This document shows, in pieces, positions 28,187 to 37,992 of a stretch of 64,000 nt of DNA. The stretch is from SZUA-430 sp040381215 (GTDB lineage: Bacteria > Pseudomonadota > Alphaproteobacteria > Micropepsales > Micropepsaceae), in the NCBI GenBank assembly GCA_040381215.1, contig JBEIHO010000001.1, positions 75,134 to 139,133 on the forward strand. The letters are read 5' to 3'. Made by a program: the position numbers and the translations under genes. Position 1 is the stretch's first letter. The number at the start of each line of letters is the position of its first letter. The notes below the pieces were generated by a model. It was not told the DNA's origin. It saw nothing but the letters and a program-made list of their open reading frames with translations, and did no database searches.

Positions 28187-28436
28187 CACACCTGTCCGAT
28201 AATGCCCCGACTGATCCCGCGACAATCCGTTCGCTGGGACCACGAATTAAGCAAGAAACCTACACTGCCCGGCTTCCCGCGGTCCATAGAGTACACTGAC
28301 GATCCTCTTGAACCGGTTCCCGGGCACGGCAAATTTTGCGTGAACAGCACTATGGCTTGTCTCCCGACCAAGAACCGTGTTAGCCACCCGCCCCATAAAT
28401 TGCGCGGAATTTCTGGATTTCAAGGACACCCATCGA

Positions 28437-28931
28437 ATGACTGACAATCAGGCTAACGGAAACGGACAGGCAGCGGATCTTCAGGCCACGGACGCTGGCG
28501 CCGCCCAGATCCAGGTCCTCGCGCAATATGTTAAGGATTTGTCATTCGAAAATCCTGCCGCCCCGATGAGCCTGCAAAGCCAGAAGCCGGCGCTTGAGGT
28601 CGGGGTCGATGTGCAGGCCCGCGGCATGGGCGTGGACCAGTACGAAGTGCAGATCCGCGTCCGCGCGGACGCCAAGGCGGCAAGCCAGACCGTCTTCGTC
28701 TGCGAGGTCGTTTATGCGGGCGTATTCATGCTGCGCAACATCTCGCAGGAAAACATCCAGCCCGTGCTCTTGATCGAGTGCCCGCGCCAGCTGTTCCCCT
28801 TCGCGCGCCGCGTGGTGGCCGACGTCACCCGCGACGGTGGCTTCCCGCCGTTGATGCTCGATCCGATCGACTTCTTGACGCTTTACCGCGCACAGATGGC
28901 CCAGCAAAAAGCCCAGGTCGCCACCGCCTAG
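28437..28931 (+). CDS. secB: Protein-export chaperone SecB
   Basis: 164 residues from ATG 28437 with AAGGAC upstream; an in-frame extension to 28377 is not supported. The SecB core runs from IQVLAQYVKDLSFENPAAP through the conserved VEVGVDVQ-like strand to GGFPPLMLDPIDFLTLYR, the end motif typical of the family. SecB tetramers keep preproteins unfolded and pass them to SecA. It stands between timA (divergent) and dnaQ (convergent, 4-bp overlap), the usual alphaproteobacterial neighbourhood. Confidence 0.96.
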   Translation: MTDNQANGNGQAADLQATDAGAAQIQVLAQYVKDLSFENPAAPMSLQSQKPALEVGVDVQARGMGVDQYEVQIRVRADAKAASQTVFVCEVVYAGVFMLRNISQENIQPVLLIECPRQLFPFARRVVADVTRDGGFPPLMLDPIDFLTLYRAQMAQQKAQVATA

Positions 28932-29617
28932 CTCTTCCAGATCGCGCCCTGCCCCATCCGCTCGACCATGGCGTCGTGCCGGGCGCGCTCTTCCTCGCTC
29001 AGACGGGAAGCAAGCACTGCCGGCCTTGTGGCCGCGGATTGCCGCGTGAGAGTGACCACCGGCCCCGCGCTATTCTTCGCAAGGAGTTCCAGCCCCGGCT
29101 GCTTGCCGCCCATGAGCTCAAGGTAGACCTGCGCCAGCAACTCGACGTCGAGCATGGCGCCATGCCCTTTGTTCTTTCGCTCATCCAGGCTGATGTTGAA
29201 GCGCCGGCAGAGGGCATCCAGTGACGCTGGCGATCCAGGAAACCTCTTGCGGGCTATCAGTACCGTGTCGATCGCCCGACCGCTTTGCAGCAAGGCTCTC
29301 TTGGATTTGGATAGTTCCGAATTAAGGAACTTCAGGTCGAATTCCGCGTTATGAATGACAAGCGGGCTGTCACCCAGAAAGCCAAGGAACTCCTCAACCA
29401 CATCTCCGAACAGCGGCTTGTCCCGCAGGAATTCCGTCGAGAGATTGGTGATGCGCTGCGCTTCTTCCGGAACGTCTCTCTGCGGATTGAGATAGGTATG
29501 ATAGCGAGCGCCTGTCGGTGTGCGATTGAAAAGCTCAAGACATCCGATTTCGATAACCCTGTGACCTTGCGAAGGTTCAAGGCCGGTCGTTTCGGTATCA
29601 AGAACGATTTCGCGCAT
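28928..29617 (-). CDS. dnaQ: DNA polymerase III epsilon subunit (3'-5' exonuclease)
   Basis: 229 residues. The DEDDh exonuclease motifs are all present: Exo I IVLDTETTG (Asp7, Glu9), Exo II IHNAEFDLKFL, and Exo III HGAMLDVELLAQVY. The C-terminal tail, after a variable linker, would bind the alpha polymerase subunit. The protein proofreads replication. It is the last gene of the leftward run ppsR-maf-aroE-coaE-dnaQ leading away from the putative origin, 3 bp after coaE. Confidence 0.96.
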   Translation of the reverse strand: MREIVLDTETTGLEPSQGHRVIEIGCLELFNRTPTGARYHTYLNPQRDVPEEAQRITNLSTEFLRDKPLFGDVVEEFLGFLGDSPLVIHNAEFDLKFLNSELSKSKRALLQSGRAIDTVLIARKRFPGSPASLDALCRRFNISLDERKNKGHGAMLDVELLAQVYLELMGGKQPGLELLAKNSAGPVVTLTRQSAATRPAVLASRLSEEERARHDAMVERMGQGAIWKS

Positions 29618-29620
29618 TAT

Positions 29621-30232
29621 CTATGAAACCCAGATTTCACCGCGTCGACCGCGCAGCTTGTTGATGATGGCTTCGACCTGCCTGTCGGCCTGATCAAGAC
29701 CTTGCGAGGTATCGATCACGAAGTCCGCACGCGCCCGTTTGATATCATCAGGTACCTGCTTTGCAAGAATGGCTTCGAACTTTTCCGTCGTCATTCCCGG
29801 TCGCGCCAGAACCCGTTCGCGTTGCAGCGCAGCTGGTGCAGATACGACCACCACGACATCCACCCGTCGCGGTCCTGCAGATTCCAGCAAGAGCGGAATA
29901 TCAAGCACGACCATTTCCTCGCCCCGCGCAGCGCACGCCTGGAGAAACCCTGCCTGCGCCTGCGCCACGAGCGGGTGCACGATTTTTTCGAGCCGTCGCA
30001 TCTGCTCGGGGCGGCCAACCACAAGCCGCGACAACCGCTCGCGGTCGATCCGCCCGTCAACGTTCGCTTCCGGGAACTCAGCCGTCACCGGTTCAACCGC
30101 ACTACCCCCTGAATCATAGAGACCATGAACAAGCGCGTCAGCGTCACACACGGGAACGCCACGCCGCGCAAACATGAGGGCGGTCGTGCTCTTCCCCATG
30201 CCGATCGAGCCCGTCAATCCGATGATGAGCAT
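29621..30232 (-). CDS. coaE: Dephospho-CoA kinase
   Basis: 203 residues from ATG 30232, which places the P-loop GSIGMGKST at 8-16 as usual; the longer frame to 30307 runs back into aroE. DADALVHGLY (the DAD motif) and LDIPLLLESAG (the substrate-binding P-L-L-x-E block) are present. CoaE phosphorylates dephospho-CoA in the last step of coenzyme A synthesis. Its ATG lies 2 bp after the aroE stop. Confidence 0.94.
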   Translation of the reverse strand: MLIIGLTGSIGMGKSTTALMFARRGVPVCDADALVHGLYDSGGSAVEPVTAEFPEANVDGRIDRERLSRLVVGRPEQMRRLEKIVHPLVAQAQAGFLQACAARGEEMVVLDIPLLLESAGPRRVDVVVVVSAPAALQRERVLARPGMTTEKFEAILAKQVPDDIKRARADFVIDTSQGLDQADRQVEAIINKLRGRRGEIWVS

Positions 30233-30234
30233 GC

Positions 30235-31074
30235 TCAGCGTTCCCCCAGCAGCGCAAGAAGATGTGCCCGCAAGCCGGGTGACACCACGGGCTTCACACC
30301 GAACCACGCCTGAAAGCCAGGCACAGCTTGATGCAGCAACATGCCCAATCCATCGACAACCCTGAGGCCTCGCATCCGGGCATCCCGCAGAAGTTGGGTT
30401 TCCAGGGGTCGATAGACAATATCCACCACCACACCTTCGGGCTTGATGGCAAAGGGCTCTAGGCGCAAGGGATCTTGCCCCATCATGCCAAGCTTCGTCG
30501 TATTGACAAGTAAATCACAGGGTTTCGCGTCAGACACGGTCTCCCAGGCCACCGGCTTCACGCGCGGGCCGAAAAAAGCAGCAAGGCGCTGCGCATTGGC
30601 CAGCGTCCGATTGGCAAGCAGGATTTCGCCAATCCCGCGAGACAGCAGCCCATGGATGACAGCACGCGCCGCGCCGCCCGCACCAAGCACCAGCGCTGAA
30701 CTGCCCTCGACTGAGCCTGCCCCACCCTCATCGAGAGAAGCAAGAAACCCGGTCACATCGGTATTCATCGCATGGACATGACCATCTGCGAAAATCAGCG
30801 TATTGGCCGCACCGCACGCACGGGCCGCATCGTCAGCCGTTTTTGCAAGACGCAGCGCCGCTTCCTTGTGGGGCAAGGTCACATTCACCCCACCGAACCC
30901 CATCCGTGGAAGTGCATGCACCACCGCCTCGAAGTCATCCGGCGCCACAGCAAGCGGCACATAGGCCGCATCAAGCGCATGTTCAGCGATCCAGTATCCG
31001 TGCAACGCAGGCGACAGCGAGTGTGCAATCGGCCAACCCGCAACGCCTGCCAACTTGGCTTTTCCCGAAATCAT
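30235..31074 (-). CDS. aroE: Shikimate dehydrogenase (NADP+)
   Basis: 279 residues. The substrate domain has AGVAGWPIAHSLSPALHG, catalytic Lys70 in NVTLPHKEAA and the partner Asp in MNTDVTGF. The cofactor domain has the glycine-rich loop VLGAGGAARAV and NRTLANAQRL, whose Arg binds the NADP phosphate. It catalyses the fourth step of the shikimate pathway. The ATG overlaps the maf stop by one base. Confidence 0.95.
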   Translation of the reverse strand: MISGKAKLAGVAGWPIAHSLSPALHGYWIAEHALDAAYVPLAVAPDDFEAVVHALPRMGFGGVNVTLPHKEAALRLAKTADDAARACGAANTLIFADGHVHAMNTDVTGFLASLDEGGAGSVEGSSALVLGAGGAARAVIHGLLSRGIGEILLANRTLANAQRLAAFFGPRVKPVAWETVSDAKPCDLLVNTTKLGMMGQDPLRLEPFAIKPEGVVVDIVYRPLETQLLRDARMRGLRVVDGLGMLLHQAVPGFQAWFGVKPVVSPGLRAHLLALLGER

Positions 31075-31670
31075 CAGCTCTGCACCAGCCCTTGCACGCG
31101 CAGGAAATCCATGAACGGCAGCAGCGGAAACCCCTGCACCGTGAACAGGTCACCCTCGATACGCGAGAACAATTGCACGCCCAATCCCTCGACATGATAG
31201 GCGCCAACGCTGCCCAGGATATCCGCACCCGCCACCTCGAGGTAACGGTCCAGGAACGAGTCCGAAAACGGCCGCATCGTCATCCGCGCCTCTGCCACGT
31301 GCCGCCACACGACACTGCCCCCCCGGGCCGCGCAGGCTGCCGAGTAAAGCACATGCGTCTTTCCCCGCAACCGGCGCAGGTGCTCGCGTGCTTCAGCAAG
31401 ACTGCCGGGCTTTTCGAAGAGTTCGCTCCCCAGCATGAGGACCTGGTCTCCCCCCACCACCCACGCTTCCTCATGCGTGCCGGAAACCCGCAAGGCCTTC
31501 ATCTCGGCAAGGCAATCCGCGATGTTGCGTCCCGCCTGCCCTTCGGCAAGCATGGCCTCGATCAACCCCGTCTCGTCGATAGCCGCAGGCATGACATCGA
31601 AGGCAAGCCCCGCAGCCGCCATCATCCGCCGCCGGGATGAACTCTGCGAGGCAAGGATGAAACCTGTCAT
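31074..31670 (-). CDS. maf: Maf-family nucleotide pyrophosphatase
   Basis: 198 residues from ATG 31670; a much longer open frame to 32012 overlaps ppsR and is rejected. It opens FILASQSSSRRRMMAAAGL, the Maf signature that binds the nucleotide phosphate, and continues with VVGGDQVL (catalytic Asp) and GAYHVEGLGVQLF. Maf proteins hydrolyse non-canonical nucleotides such as dTTP/UTP or m7GTP derivatives; the subtype is not assigned. The gene overlaps the ppsR stop by 4 bp. In Rickettsia and Caulobacter the same genes flank the origin. Confidence 0.92.
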   Translation of the reverse strand: MTGFILASQSSSRRRMMAAAGLAFDVMPAAIDETGLIEAMLAEGQAGRNIADCLAEMKALRVSGTHEEAWVVGGDQVLMLGSELFEKPGSLAEAREHLRRLRGKTHVLYSAACAARGGSVVWRHVAEARMTMRPFSDSFLDRYLEVAGADILGSVGAYHVEGLGVQLFSRIEGDLFTVQGFPLLPFMDFLRVQGLVQS

Positions 31671-32512
31671 GGCCGATCCTGGTCCACTCTTGAATGAAGG
31701 GCGATCACCGCGGCCGCCGTCTCCTCGATTGAACGACGTGTCACATCGATGACAGGCCAGCCTTTCTCTGCGAACAGCTTTCGCGCAATGACAAGCTCGG
31801 CCCGGATCGCATCGAGGTCGACATAGTCCGTTTCCGCCGTCTCGTGCAGCGACAGCAGGCGGTTTCGCCGGATGTGCAACAGACGCTCTGGATTGACGAT
31901 CAGCCCCACGACCAGTGGTCCGGAGACCGAATGCAGTTCCTCTGGCAGCCCGACGCCGGCGACAATGGGTATGTTCGCCGCCTTGATGCCCCGGTTGGCA
32001 AGATAGATGCATGTCGGCGTCTTCGAGGTCCGACTGACGCCCACAAGCACGACATCGGCCTGGTTCAGCGTCGAAAGGCTCTGCCCGTCATCATGCGCCA
32101 TGGTGAAATTGAGCGCCTCGATGCGTGCAAAATAACGCGCATCCAGCTCATGCTGCGCACCAGGCCTGTGGCTTTCTTCAACCCCGAGATAGCCGGCGAG
32201 GTTTGACATCACCGGATCGAGAACCGCAACCGAAGGCATCCCGAGCTCGCGGCACCGCCCTTCAAGCAACAACCGCAGCTCTGCATTCACGATGGTATGA
32301 AGCACCAGACCCGGCGACGCTTCGAGCTCGCTCATGGCGCGCTCAAGCTGTTTTCGATTGCGGACAAGCGGATAGAAATGCTCGATGGGACGGCCCATGT
32401 CGAATTGCGCACAAGCAGCCTTGGCGACCGCATTGAGCGTTTCACCGGTCGAGTCCGAGACCAGGTGAAGATGAAAATAGATGGCAACGCCGCTGTTTTT
32501 CCGCTCACTCAC
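31667..32512 (-). CDS. Pyruvate, water dikinase / PPDK regulatory protein (DUF299)
   Basis: About 281 residues from GTG 32512 (MSERKNSG...), which gives the usual length; ATG 32551 is an alternative. It starts FHLHLVSDSTGETLNAVAKA, carries the P-loop-like VGVSRTSKTPTCIYLA, and ends with VIDVTRRSIEETAAAV. DUF299 proteins are bifunctional ADP-dependent kinases and Pi-dependent pyrophosphorylases that switch PEP synthase or pyruvate phosphate dikinase. The orthologous gene borders the chromosomal origin in Caulobacter and Rickettsia (RP001), opposite hemE, as here. Confidence 0.9.
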   Translation of the reverse strand: MSERKNSGVAIYFHLHLVSDSTGETLNAVAKAACAQFDMGRPIEHFYPLVRNRKQLERAMSELEASPGLVLHTIVNAELRLLLEGRCRELGMPSVAVLDPVMSNLAGYLGVEESHRPGAQHELDARYFARIEALNFTMAHDDGQSLSTLNQADVVLVGVSRTSKTPTCIYLANRGIKAANIPIVAGVGLPEELHSVSGPLVVGLIVNPERLLHIRRNRLLSLHETAETDYVDLDAIRAELVIARKLFAEKGWPVIDVTRRSIEETAAAVIALHSRVDQDRP

Positions 32513-32890
32513 CTGAGGATCATTCTGTAGATGACGTCTGTAAAACACCATGCATCGATCAGGGACAGACACTCGGATGGCTCTGTCCCCCATCCAGCCC
32601 CCCATCTTTCCCTGTGATGTCCACCACACCCCAAGTCGACCACCTCTTTATCCCGAGCTTTTGCGTCCGCGTGAATTACACGATCGATCCACATGCCCAC
32701 CCTGCCACAGAGGTAAATGAATCCTTGCTATCGGGATATTTTTCCCCAACCATGGATAGAAACAGCCCATGTGCACCACCCTGTGGAAGACACGTGCACG
32801 GCCGCTCTATCCCAAATGTCCACACGCCCAATATCTTCCTACTAAATCACTAATAAATATAAATGATATTATGAAATTAGAGATCTTCCT
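32513..32890. other. Putative chromosomal replication origin (oriC) between ppsR and hemE
   Basis: 378 bp without a gene, between two diverging genes that flank the origin in Caulobacter, Rickettsia and Sinorhizobium-type chromosomes. The hemE-proximal end is very AT-rich: 41 of 50 bases at 32831-32880 are A or T by my count, in an otherwise GC-rich chromosome, as expected of an unwinding element. Degenerate DnaA-box-like nonamers occur at 32648 (TTATCCCGA), 32685 (CGATCCACA), 32816 (ATGTCCACA), 32617 (ATGTCCACC) and, reversed, 32782 (TGTGGAAGA). None is a perfect TTATCCACA and no TTAA-N7-TTAA CtrA site is visible. The two gene promoters must also lie here. Confidence 0.75.
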
Positions 32891-33928
32891 GTGACCCGAT
32901 CGTCAACGAAACCTTTCCTCGCGGTCCTCTCGGGTCAATCCGTGACACCGGCTCCGATCTGGCTCATGCGCCAGGCAGGCCGCTATTTGCCTGAATACCG
33001 CGAGCTGCGCGCCAAGGCTGGCGACTTCATGACCCTGTGCTTCACCCCGGCGCTCGCCGCAGAGGTCACCCTCCAGCCAATCCGCCGCTTCGGCTTCGAC
33101 GCTGCAATCCTTTTTTCCGACATCCTCGTGATCCCCCACGCCCTGGGCCAGCGACTTCACTTCGCCGAGGGCGAAGGCCCCAAGCTTGAAAAATGGGGAC
33201 CGAAGGAATTCGCGCGCCTCGACCCGCAAGCCGCAGGCAACGCCCTCGCGCCGATCTGTGAAACCGTGTCGCGCGTCCGCGAGTCACTTCCCGCCAACGT
33301 GGCCCTGATTGGTTTTGCCGGCGCGCCATGGACAGTGGCCAGCTACATGGTCGCCGGCGGCAGTTCATCCGAGAGCGAAGACCTTCGTCGCTTCGCAGCC
33401 ACCCATCCCCGGGAACGCGATCATCTCATCGACACGCTGGTCGAGGCGACAGCCACCTACCTCGTCGACCAGGTTCGCGCCGGCGCCGAAGCGCTTCAGA
33501 TTTTCGAGAGCTGGGCCGCCACTCTTCCGGCAAACCTCGTCGGCCCCTGCTCCGTTGAACCGATCCGTCGCATCATCGAGACAGTCCGAAGCAAATGCCC
33601 CGGCATCCCCTTCATCGTCTTCCCGCGCGGCGCAGGCCTCAACCTGCCACTCTACGCGGCGCGAACCGGAGCCAATGCCATAGGCGTCGATTACCAGACC
33701 AGCCTGTCGACCATCAGGCAACATGTCCCCGCAAGCATGGCAACGCAGGGCAACCTCGATCCGATGACATTGGCGGTCGGAGGACCAGCCCAGGATGAAG
33801 CCATAGAAGCCATCCTGGCCCAGACACGAACCCATCCCCACATCTTCAATCTCGGCCACGGCATTCGCCAGGAGACCCCCATCGAAAACGTGAGCCGGAT
33901 GATCAACCAGGTAAGGGCTGCCCGATGA
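32891..33928 (+). CDS. hemE: Uroporphyrinogen decarboxylase
   Basis: 345 residues from GTG 32891. The N-terminal signature PIWLMRQAGRYLPEYRELR and the GFAGAPWTVASYM block are intact. HemE removes four carboxyl groups from uroporphyrinogen III to give coproporphyrinogen III in haem synthesis. It heads hemE-hemH-hemJ-rho, running away from the putative origin; the stop overlaps the hemH ATG. The 5' flank is the AT-rich origin region, so transcription may be linked to replication initiation. Confidence 0.96.
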   Translation: MTRSSTKPFLAVLSGQSVTPAPIWLMRQAGRYLPEYRELRAKAGDFMTLCFTPALAAEVTLQPIRRFGFDAAILFSDILVIPHALGQRLHFAEGEGPKLEKWGPKEFARLDPQAAGNALAPICETVSRVRESLPANVALIGFAGAPWTVASYMVAGGSSSESEDLRRFAATHPRERDHLIDTLVEATATYLVDQVRAGAEALQIFESWAATLPANLVGPCSVEPIRRIIETVRSKCPGIPFIVFPRGAGLNLPLYAARTGANAIGVDYQTSLSTIRQHVPASMATQGNLDPMTLAVGGPAQDEAIEAILAQTRTHPHIFNLGHGIRQETPIENVSRMINQVRAAR

Positions 33929-34962
33929 GAGTAGCGGTCGTTCTGTTCAACCTTGGCGGCCCCGGCTCCCTCGACGAGGTCAAGCCGTTTCTCTTCAACC
34001 TCTTCAATGACCCGGCGATCATCAGGCTGCCGAACCCGCTGCGCTGGCTGGTGGCCAAGCTGATCTCCTCGCGCCGGGCCCCGGTCGCGCGCGAGATCTA
34101 CAAGAAGCTCGGTGGCTCCTCGCCCATTCTGGGCCAGACCTACAACCAGGCCTCCGCCCTTCAGTCGGCCTTGCAGGGAACCGACGACGCCATCGAGGTC
34201 TTCGTCGCCATGCGCTATTCCTCGCCAAGGGCATCCGACGTCGTCGAACAAGTGCGTCGTTTCCGGCCCGAGCGCATCGTGCTCCTGCCGCTGTACCCTC
34301 AATTCTCGACCACGACCTCACGCTCCTCGATCCGCGAATGGCAGGAGCAGGCCCGCGCGCGGAAACTCGACGCGCCGACCGTGACCCTGTGCTGCTATGC
34401 CACCGACAGCGGCTTCGTCGAGGCCTACGCCGACCTCATCCGCGAGACGCTCAAATCAATTCCGCCGGGACTGAAGTACCGCCTGCTCTTCTCCGCACAC
34501 GGACTGCCCGAAAACGTCGTCAAGGGCGGCGATCCCTACCAGGCGCAGGTCGAGCAGAGCGCTGCCGCAATCGCGGGGGCACTCGCAATGGAGGGCCTCG
34601 ATTGGCGCATCAGCTACCAGAGCCGTGTCGGACCCCTCAAATGGATCGGCCCGGCAACCGAAACGGAAATCGAGGCTGCCGGCAAGGAGGCCCGCGCGTT
34701 GGTGGTCGTCCCGATCGCCTTCGTCTCGGAGCATTCCGAAACCCTCGTCGAACTCGACATCGAATACGCCGAGAAAGCCCATGAGAGCGGCGTCCCCCAC
34801 TACGCGCGGGTACCCGCGGTGGGCACCCACGCCGCCTTCGTCAAGGGCCTGGCGGGGCTCGTCACGGCAAGCCTGTCCCGGACAGGCACCAGCAGCGGCA
34901 GCGGCAAGCGGGTCTGCCCCGGCACATGCAGCCAGTGCGCGATGCAGGAAAAGGCCGCATGA
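33925..34962 (+). CDS. hemH: Ferrochelatase, with C-terminal cysteine motif
   Basis: 345 residues. NLGGPGSLDEVKPFLFNLF opens the protein; the metal-site histidine is in LLFSAHGLPENVV, and the conserved glutamate block is FVSEHSETLVELDIEY. It inserts Fe2+ into protoporphyrin IX. The tail RVCPGTCSQCAMQ holds Cys331, 335 and 338; the Caulobacter ferrochelatase carries a [2Fe-2S] cluster and cysteines at this end, so a cluster is likely but not proven. ATG overlaps the hemE stop, and the stop overlaps the hemJ ATG. Confidence 0.95.
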   Translation: MRVAVVLFNLGGPGSLDEVKPFLFNLFNDPAIIRLPNPLRWLVAKLISSRRAPVAREIYKKLGGSSPILGQTYNQASALQSALQGTDDAIEVFVAMRYSSPRASDVVEQVRRFRPERIVLLPLYPQFSTTTSRSSIREWQEQARARKLDAPTVTLCCYATDSGFVEAYADLIRETLKSIPPGLKYRLLFSAHGLPENVVKGGDPYQAQVEQSAAAIAGALAMEGLDWRISYQSRVGPLKWIGPATETEIEAAGKEARALVVVPIAFVSEHSETLVELDIEYAEKAHESGVPHYARVPAVGTHAAFVKGLAGLVTASLSRTGTSSGSGKRVCPGTCSQCAMQEKAA

Positions 34963-35402
34963 CGGAATTCCTCCAGCCCCTCTATCTGTGGCTCAAGGCG
35001 TTCCACATCATCGCCGTCATCGCGTGGATGGCCGGCATGCTCTACCTGCCACGCCTGTTCGTCTACCATTGCGAGACAGTACCGGGCACACCCGAGTATG
35101 ATCGGTTCGTGCTGATGGAGCGCAAGCTCATGCGCATCATCATCAATCCCTCGATGATCGCTGTCTGGGTCCTCGGCCTGCTCCTCGTCGAAACACTGCA
35201 GGCATGGTCATCGGGCTGGTTTCACGCCAAGTTTGCTCTCGTGCTCGCTTTGTCGGTCATGCACGGCATGTTCTCGCGGTGGCGCAGGGATTTTGAGCGC
35301 AAGACCAACACCCGCGACCAGCGCTTCTTCCGCATCGTCAACGAGGTCCCCGCCGTCCTCATGATGCTGATCGTGATCCTGGTGGTCGTAAAACCATTCT
35401 AG
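34959..35402 (+). CDS. hemJ: Protoporphyrinogen oxidase HemJ
   Basis: 147 residues from ATG 34959, coupled to hemH by ATGA. Four hydrophobic segments are apparent: residues ~9-30 (LWLKAFHIIAVIAWMAGMLYL, shown as LKAFHIIAVIAWMAG), ~58-75, ~85-98 and ~125-145. The first contains the conserved histidine (His16) and is followed by LPRLFVYH, typical of the UPF0093/HemJ family. HemJ oxidises protoporphyrinogen IX in bacteria lacking HemG and HemY. Its position after hemE and hemH completes the late haem pathway. Confidence 0.93.
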   Translation: MTEFLQPLYLWLKAFHIIAVIAWMAGMLYLPRLFVYHCETVPGTPEYDRFVLMERKLMRIIINPSMIAVWVLGLLLVETLQAWSSGWFHAKFALVLALSVMHGMFSRWRRDFERKTNTRDQRFFRIVNEVPAVLMMLIVILVVVKPF

Positions 35403-35457
35403 AAATAAGGGATTAAGGGTCTTTCCCGGCCGAAAACCAATCCAGCAAAATCGCCCT

Positions 35458-35486
35458 TTGAAACCCTGCGTCATTCAGGGTATACA
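35458..35486 (+). promoter_or_regulatory. Probable rho promoter
   Basis: TTGAAA (35458-35463), a 17-bp spacer and TATACA (35481-35486) make a good sigma-70-type promoter 56 bp after hemJ. It would give an mRNA leader of about 200 nt before the rho ATG at 35694. Confidence 0.6.
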
Positions 35487-35693
35487 GGACGTGTTCTCCG
35501 AAATCGTCCGGAACGTAAGCCCAGAGCCAGCGGCTTTGTGTGCAGACACCGACCTGGATCATGTCCAGGCCCGCCGAACGAGAAGATAACCTCCCTTCCC
35601 TTCCGGACCCCGGCGCCGACGATTGGCTTCACCCAGGGACCGAAACCTGACCCCGTCCGCCTGACATTCCACTGATCAGAGAGTTTAGTACCT
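35487..35693 (+). promoter_or_regulatory. Long rho leader with a possible 29-codon upstream ORF
   Basis: About 207 bases separate the promoter from rho. They contain a C-rich, unstructured-looking tract (35590-35660), the kind of RNA Rho binds, which would suit autoregulation. An ORF runs from ATG 35561 to TGA 35648-35650 (MSRPAERED...HPGTET), comparable in size to the E. coli rho leader peptide, but its Shine-Dalgarno is poor. No other gene is visible. Confidence 0.35.
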
Positions 35694-36968
<1,275 letters not shown>

Positions 36969-36978
36969 CCCCGGTGGC

Positions 36979-37006
36979 AGGCCTCCCCCCTTCCGGGCGG
37001 AGGCCT
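36979..37006 (+). terminator. GC-rich hairpin downstream of rho
   Basis: AGGCCTCC (36979-36986) and GGAGGCCT (36999-37006) form an exact 8-bp stem around a 12-nt loop, 10 bp after the rho stop. No T-tract follows, so it may be a stabilising or weak intrinsic terminator. Confidence 0.5.
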
Positions 37007-37104
37007 CGATCCCATGCGAAAAGCCATGAGCGCGTGACGCGCGCGCGCCATTTGGCTAGCATGTCCCGGCCCGCCGGCAGCAGGCAGGCAAACAGGGAGA
37101 CTTC

Positions 37105-37968
37105 ATGCCGATGCGCGCCGCGTTGCTTTTGATCCTCGCAAGCCTCTGGTTCGTTCAGCCGGCAAGCGCCGAGGGCATCAGCCTCACGCCCGAGCGCCAG
37201 GCCTGGCTCGAGGGCGTTTGGAGCGGCCTGCCCACCGACGTCAGCGCCGACAAGCTTTGCTCGCGCATCGCCCCGCCCGCAGGGGCAACAACCCTCGCCA
37301 TTGAATTCGAACGCACCGGTGGCGTCCTCTTCTTCAGCGACGGAGCCGAAAGCGCCATGCGTGGTGTTGTTTCGGCAGCCACGGAAGAAAACGGCGTCGT
37401 CAGCCTGACAGTTAACGAAACGGTCTTCAGGTTCCGGCCGGACACCGATCGCATCATGTCGCGCGTTCGCTCATCCGCATCCATCGGCGGCGACATTGAC
37501 GTCATGGTCTTCAAGCGTTGCGAAGCGCCCGCCGACCGGACGGTGATCGACATCGACGCCGACGCAATGAAGTTCCTGGCCTCCGACTTGCCAGGCGACG
37601 AGGCCTTCTTCATCGACGAGCGCATTGCCCCGAAGGCAGGAGACCGCTGCGCTGTCGATCAGACCCAGTACCTCTTCTTCGCTTTGGTCGGACCATCGCA
37701 ATTTCGACTGAGCCGATGGAACAGCTTCGCCGTGGCCGACAGGCTGGCGTCGAACAAGCCCGTGAAGATCCCGCTCGACGCGATCGCCGACTGGCACATC
37801 GAATCCATTCACGTTGAAGGCGGCAAGTTCGTGGCCCGCCTGAAGGATTACGACAACGAGAAGGCGCTGCCCGAGACGATCCACATCGAGCGCACGCCCG
37901 TCGGGATCAGGGTCCCGCAGTGGAAGCGCAGCTATGTTCGCTGCACAGGGTTCCAGTCACGCTCCTGA
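37105..37968 (+). CDS. Secreted protein of unknown function
   Basis: 287 residues; no family recognised. Residues 1-23 are a signal peptide (LLLILASLWFVQPASA, cleavage after ASA). The mature protein has few cysteines (about five, including CSRIAPPAG, KRCEAPA, DRCAVDQ and the final YVRCTG), compatible with disulfides, and alternates beta-rich stretches such as VVSLTVNETVFRFRP and KFVARLKDYDNE. Codon use resembles the neighbours. It is alone between the rho hairpin and a convergent SDR gene. A periplasmic binding or structural role is possible; nothing more specific can be said. Confidence 0.7.
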   Translation: MPMRAALLLILASLWFVQPASAEGISLTPERQAWLEGVWSGLPTDVSADKLCSRIAPPAGATTLAIEFERTGGVLFFSDGAESAMRGVVSAATEENGVVSLTVNETVFRFRPDTDRIMSRVRSSASIGGDIDVMVFKRCEAPADRTVIDIDADAMKFLASDLPGDEAFFIDERIAPKAGDRCAVDQTQYLFFALVGPSQFRLSRWNSFAVADRLASNKPVKIPLDAIADWHIESIHVEGGKFVARLKDYDNEKALPETIHIERTPVGIRVPQWKRSYVRCTGFQSRS

Positions 37969-37992
37969 CGATGCGGCAGGCATGTCTGCGCA

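Noticed and set aside
32840..32880. Small gene in the AT-rich element before hemE
   Set aside because: Frames are broken by multiple stops (TAA, TGA, TAG), and the composition fits an unwinding element rather than coding sequence.
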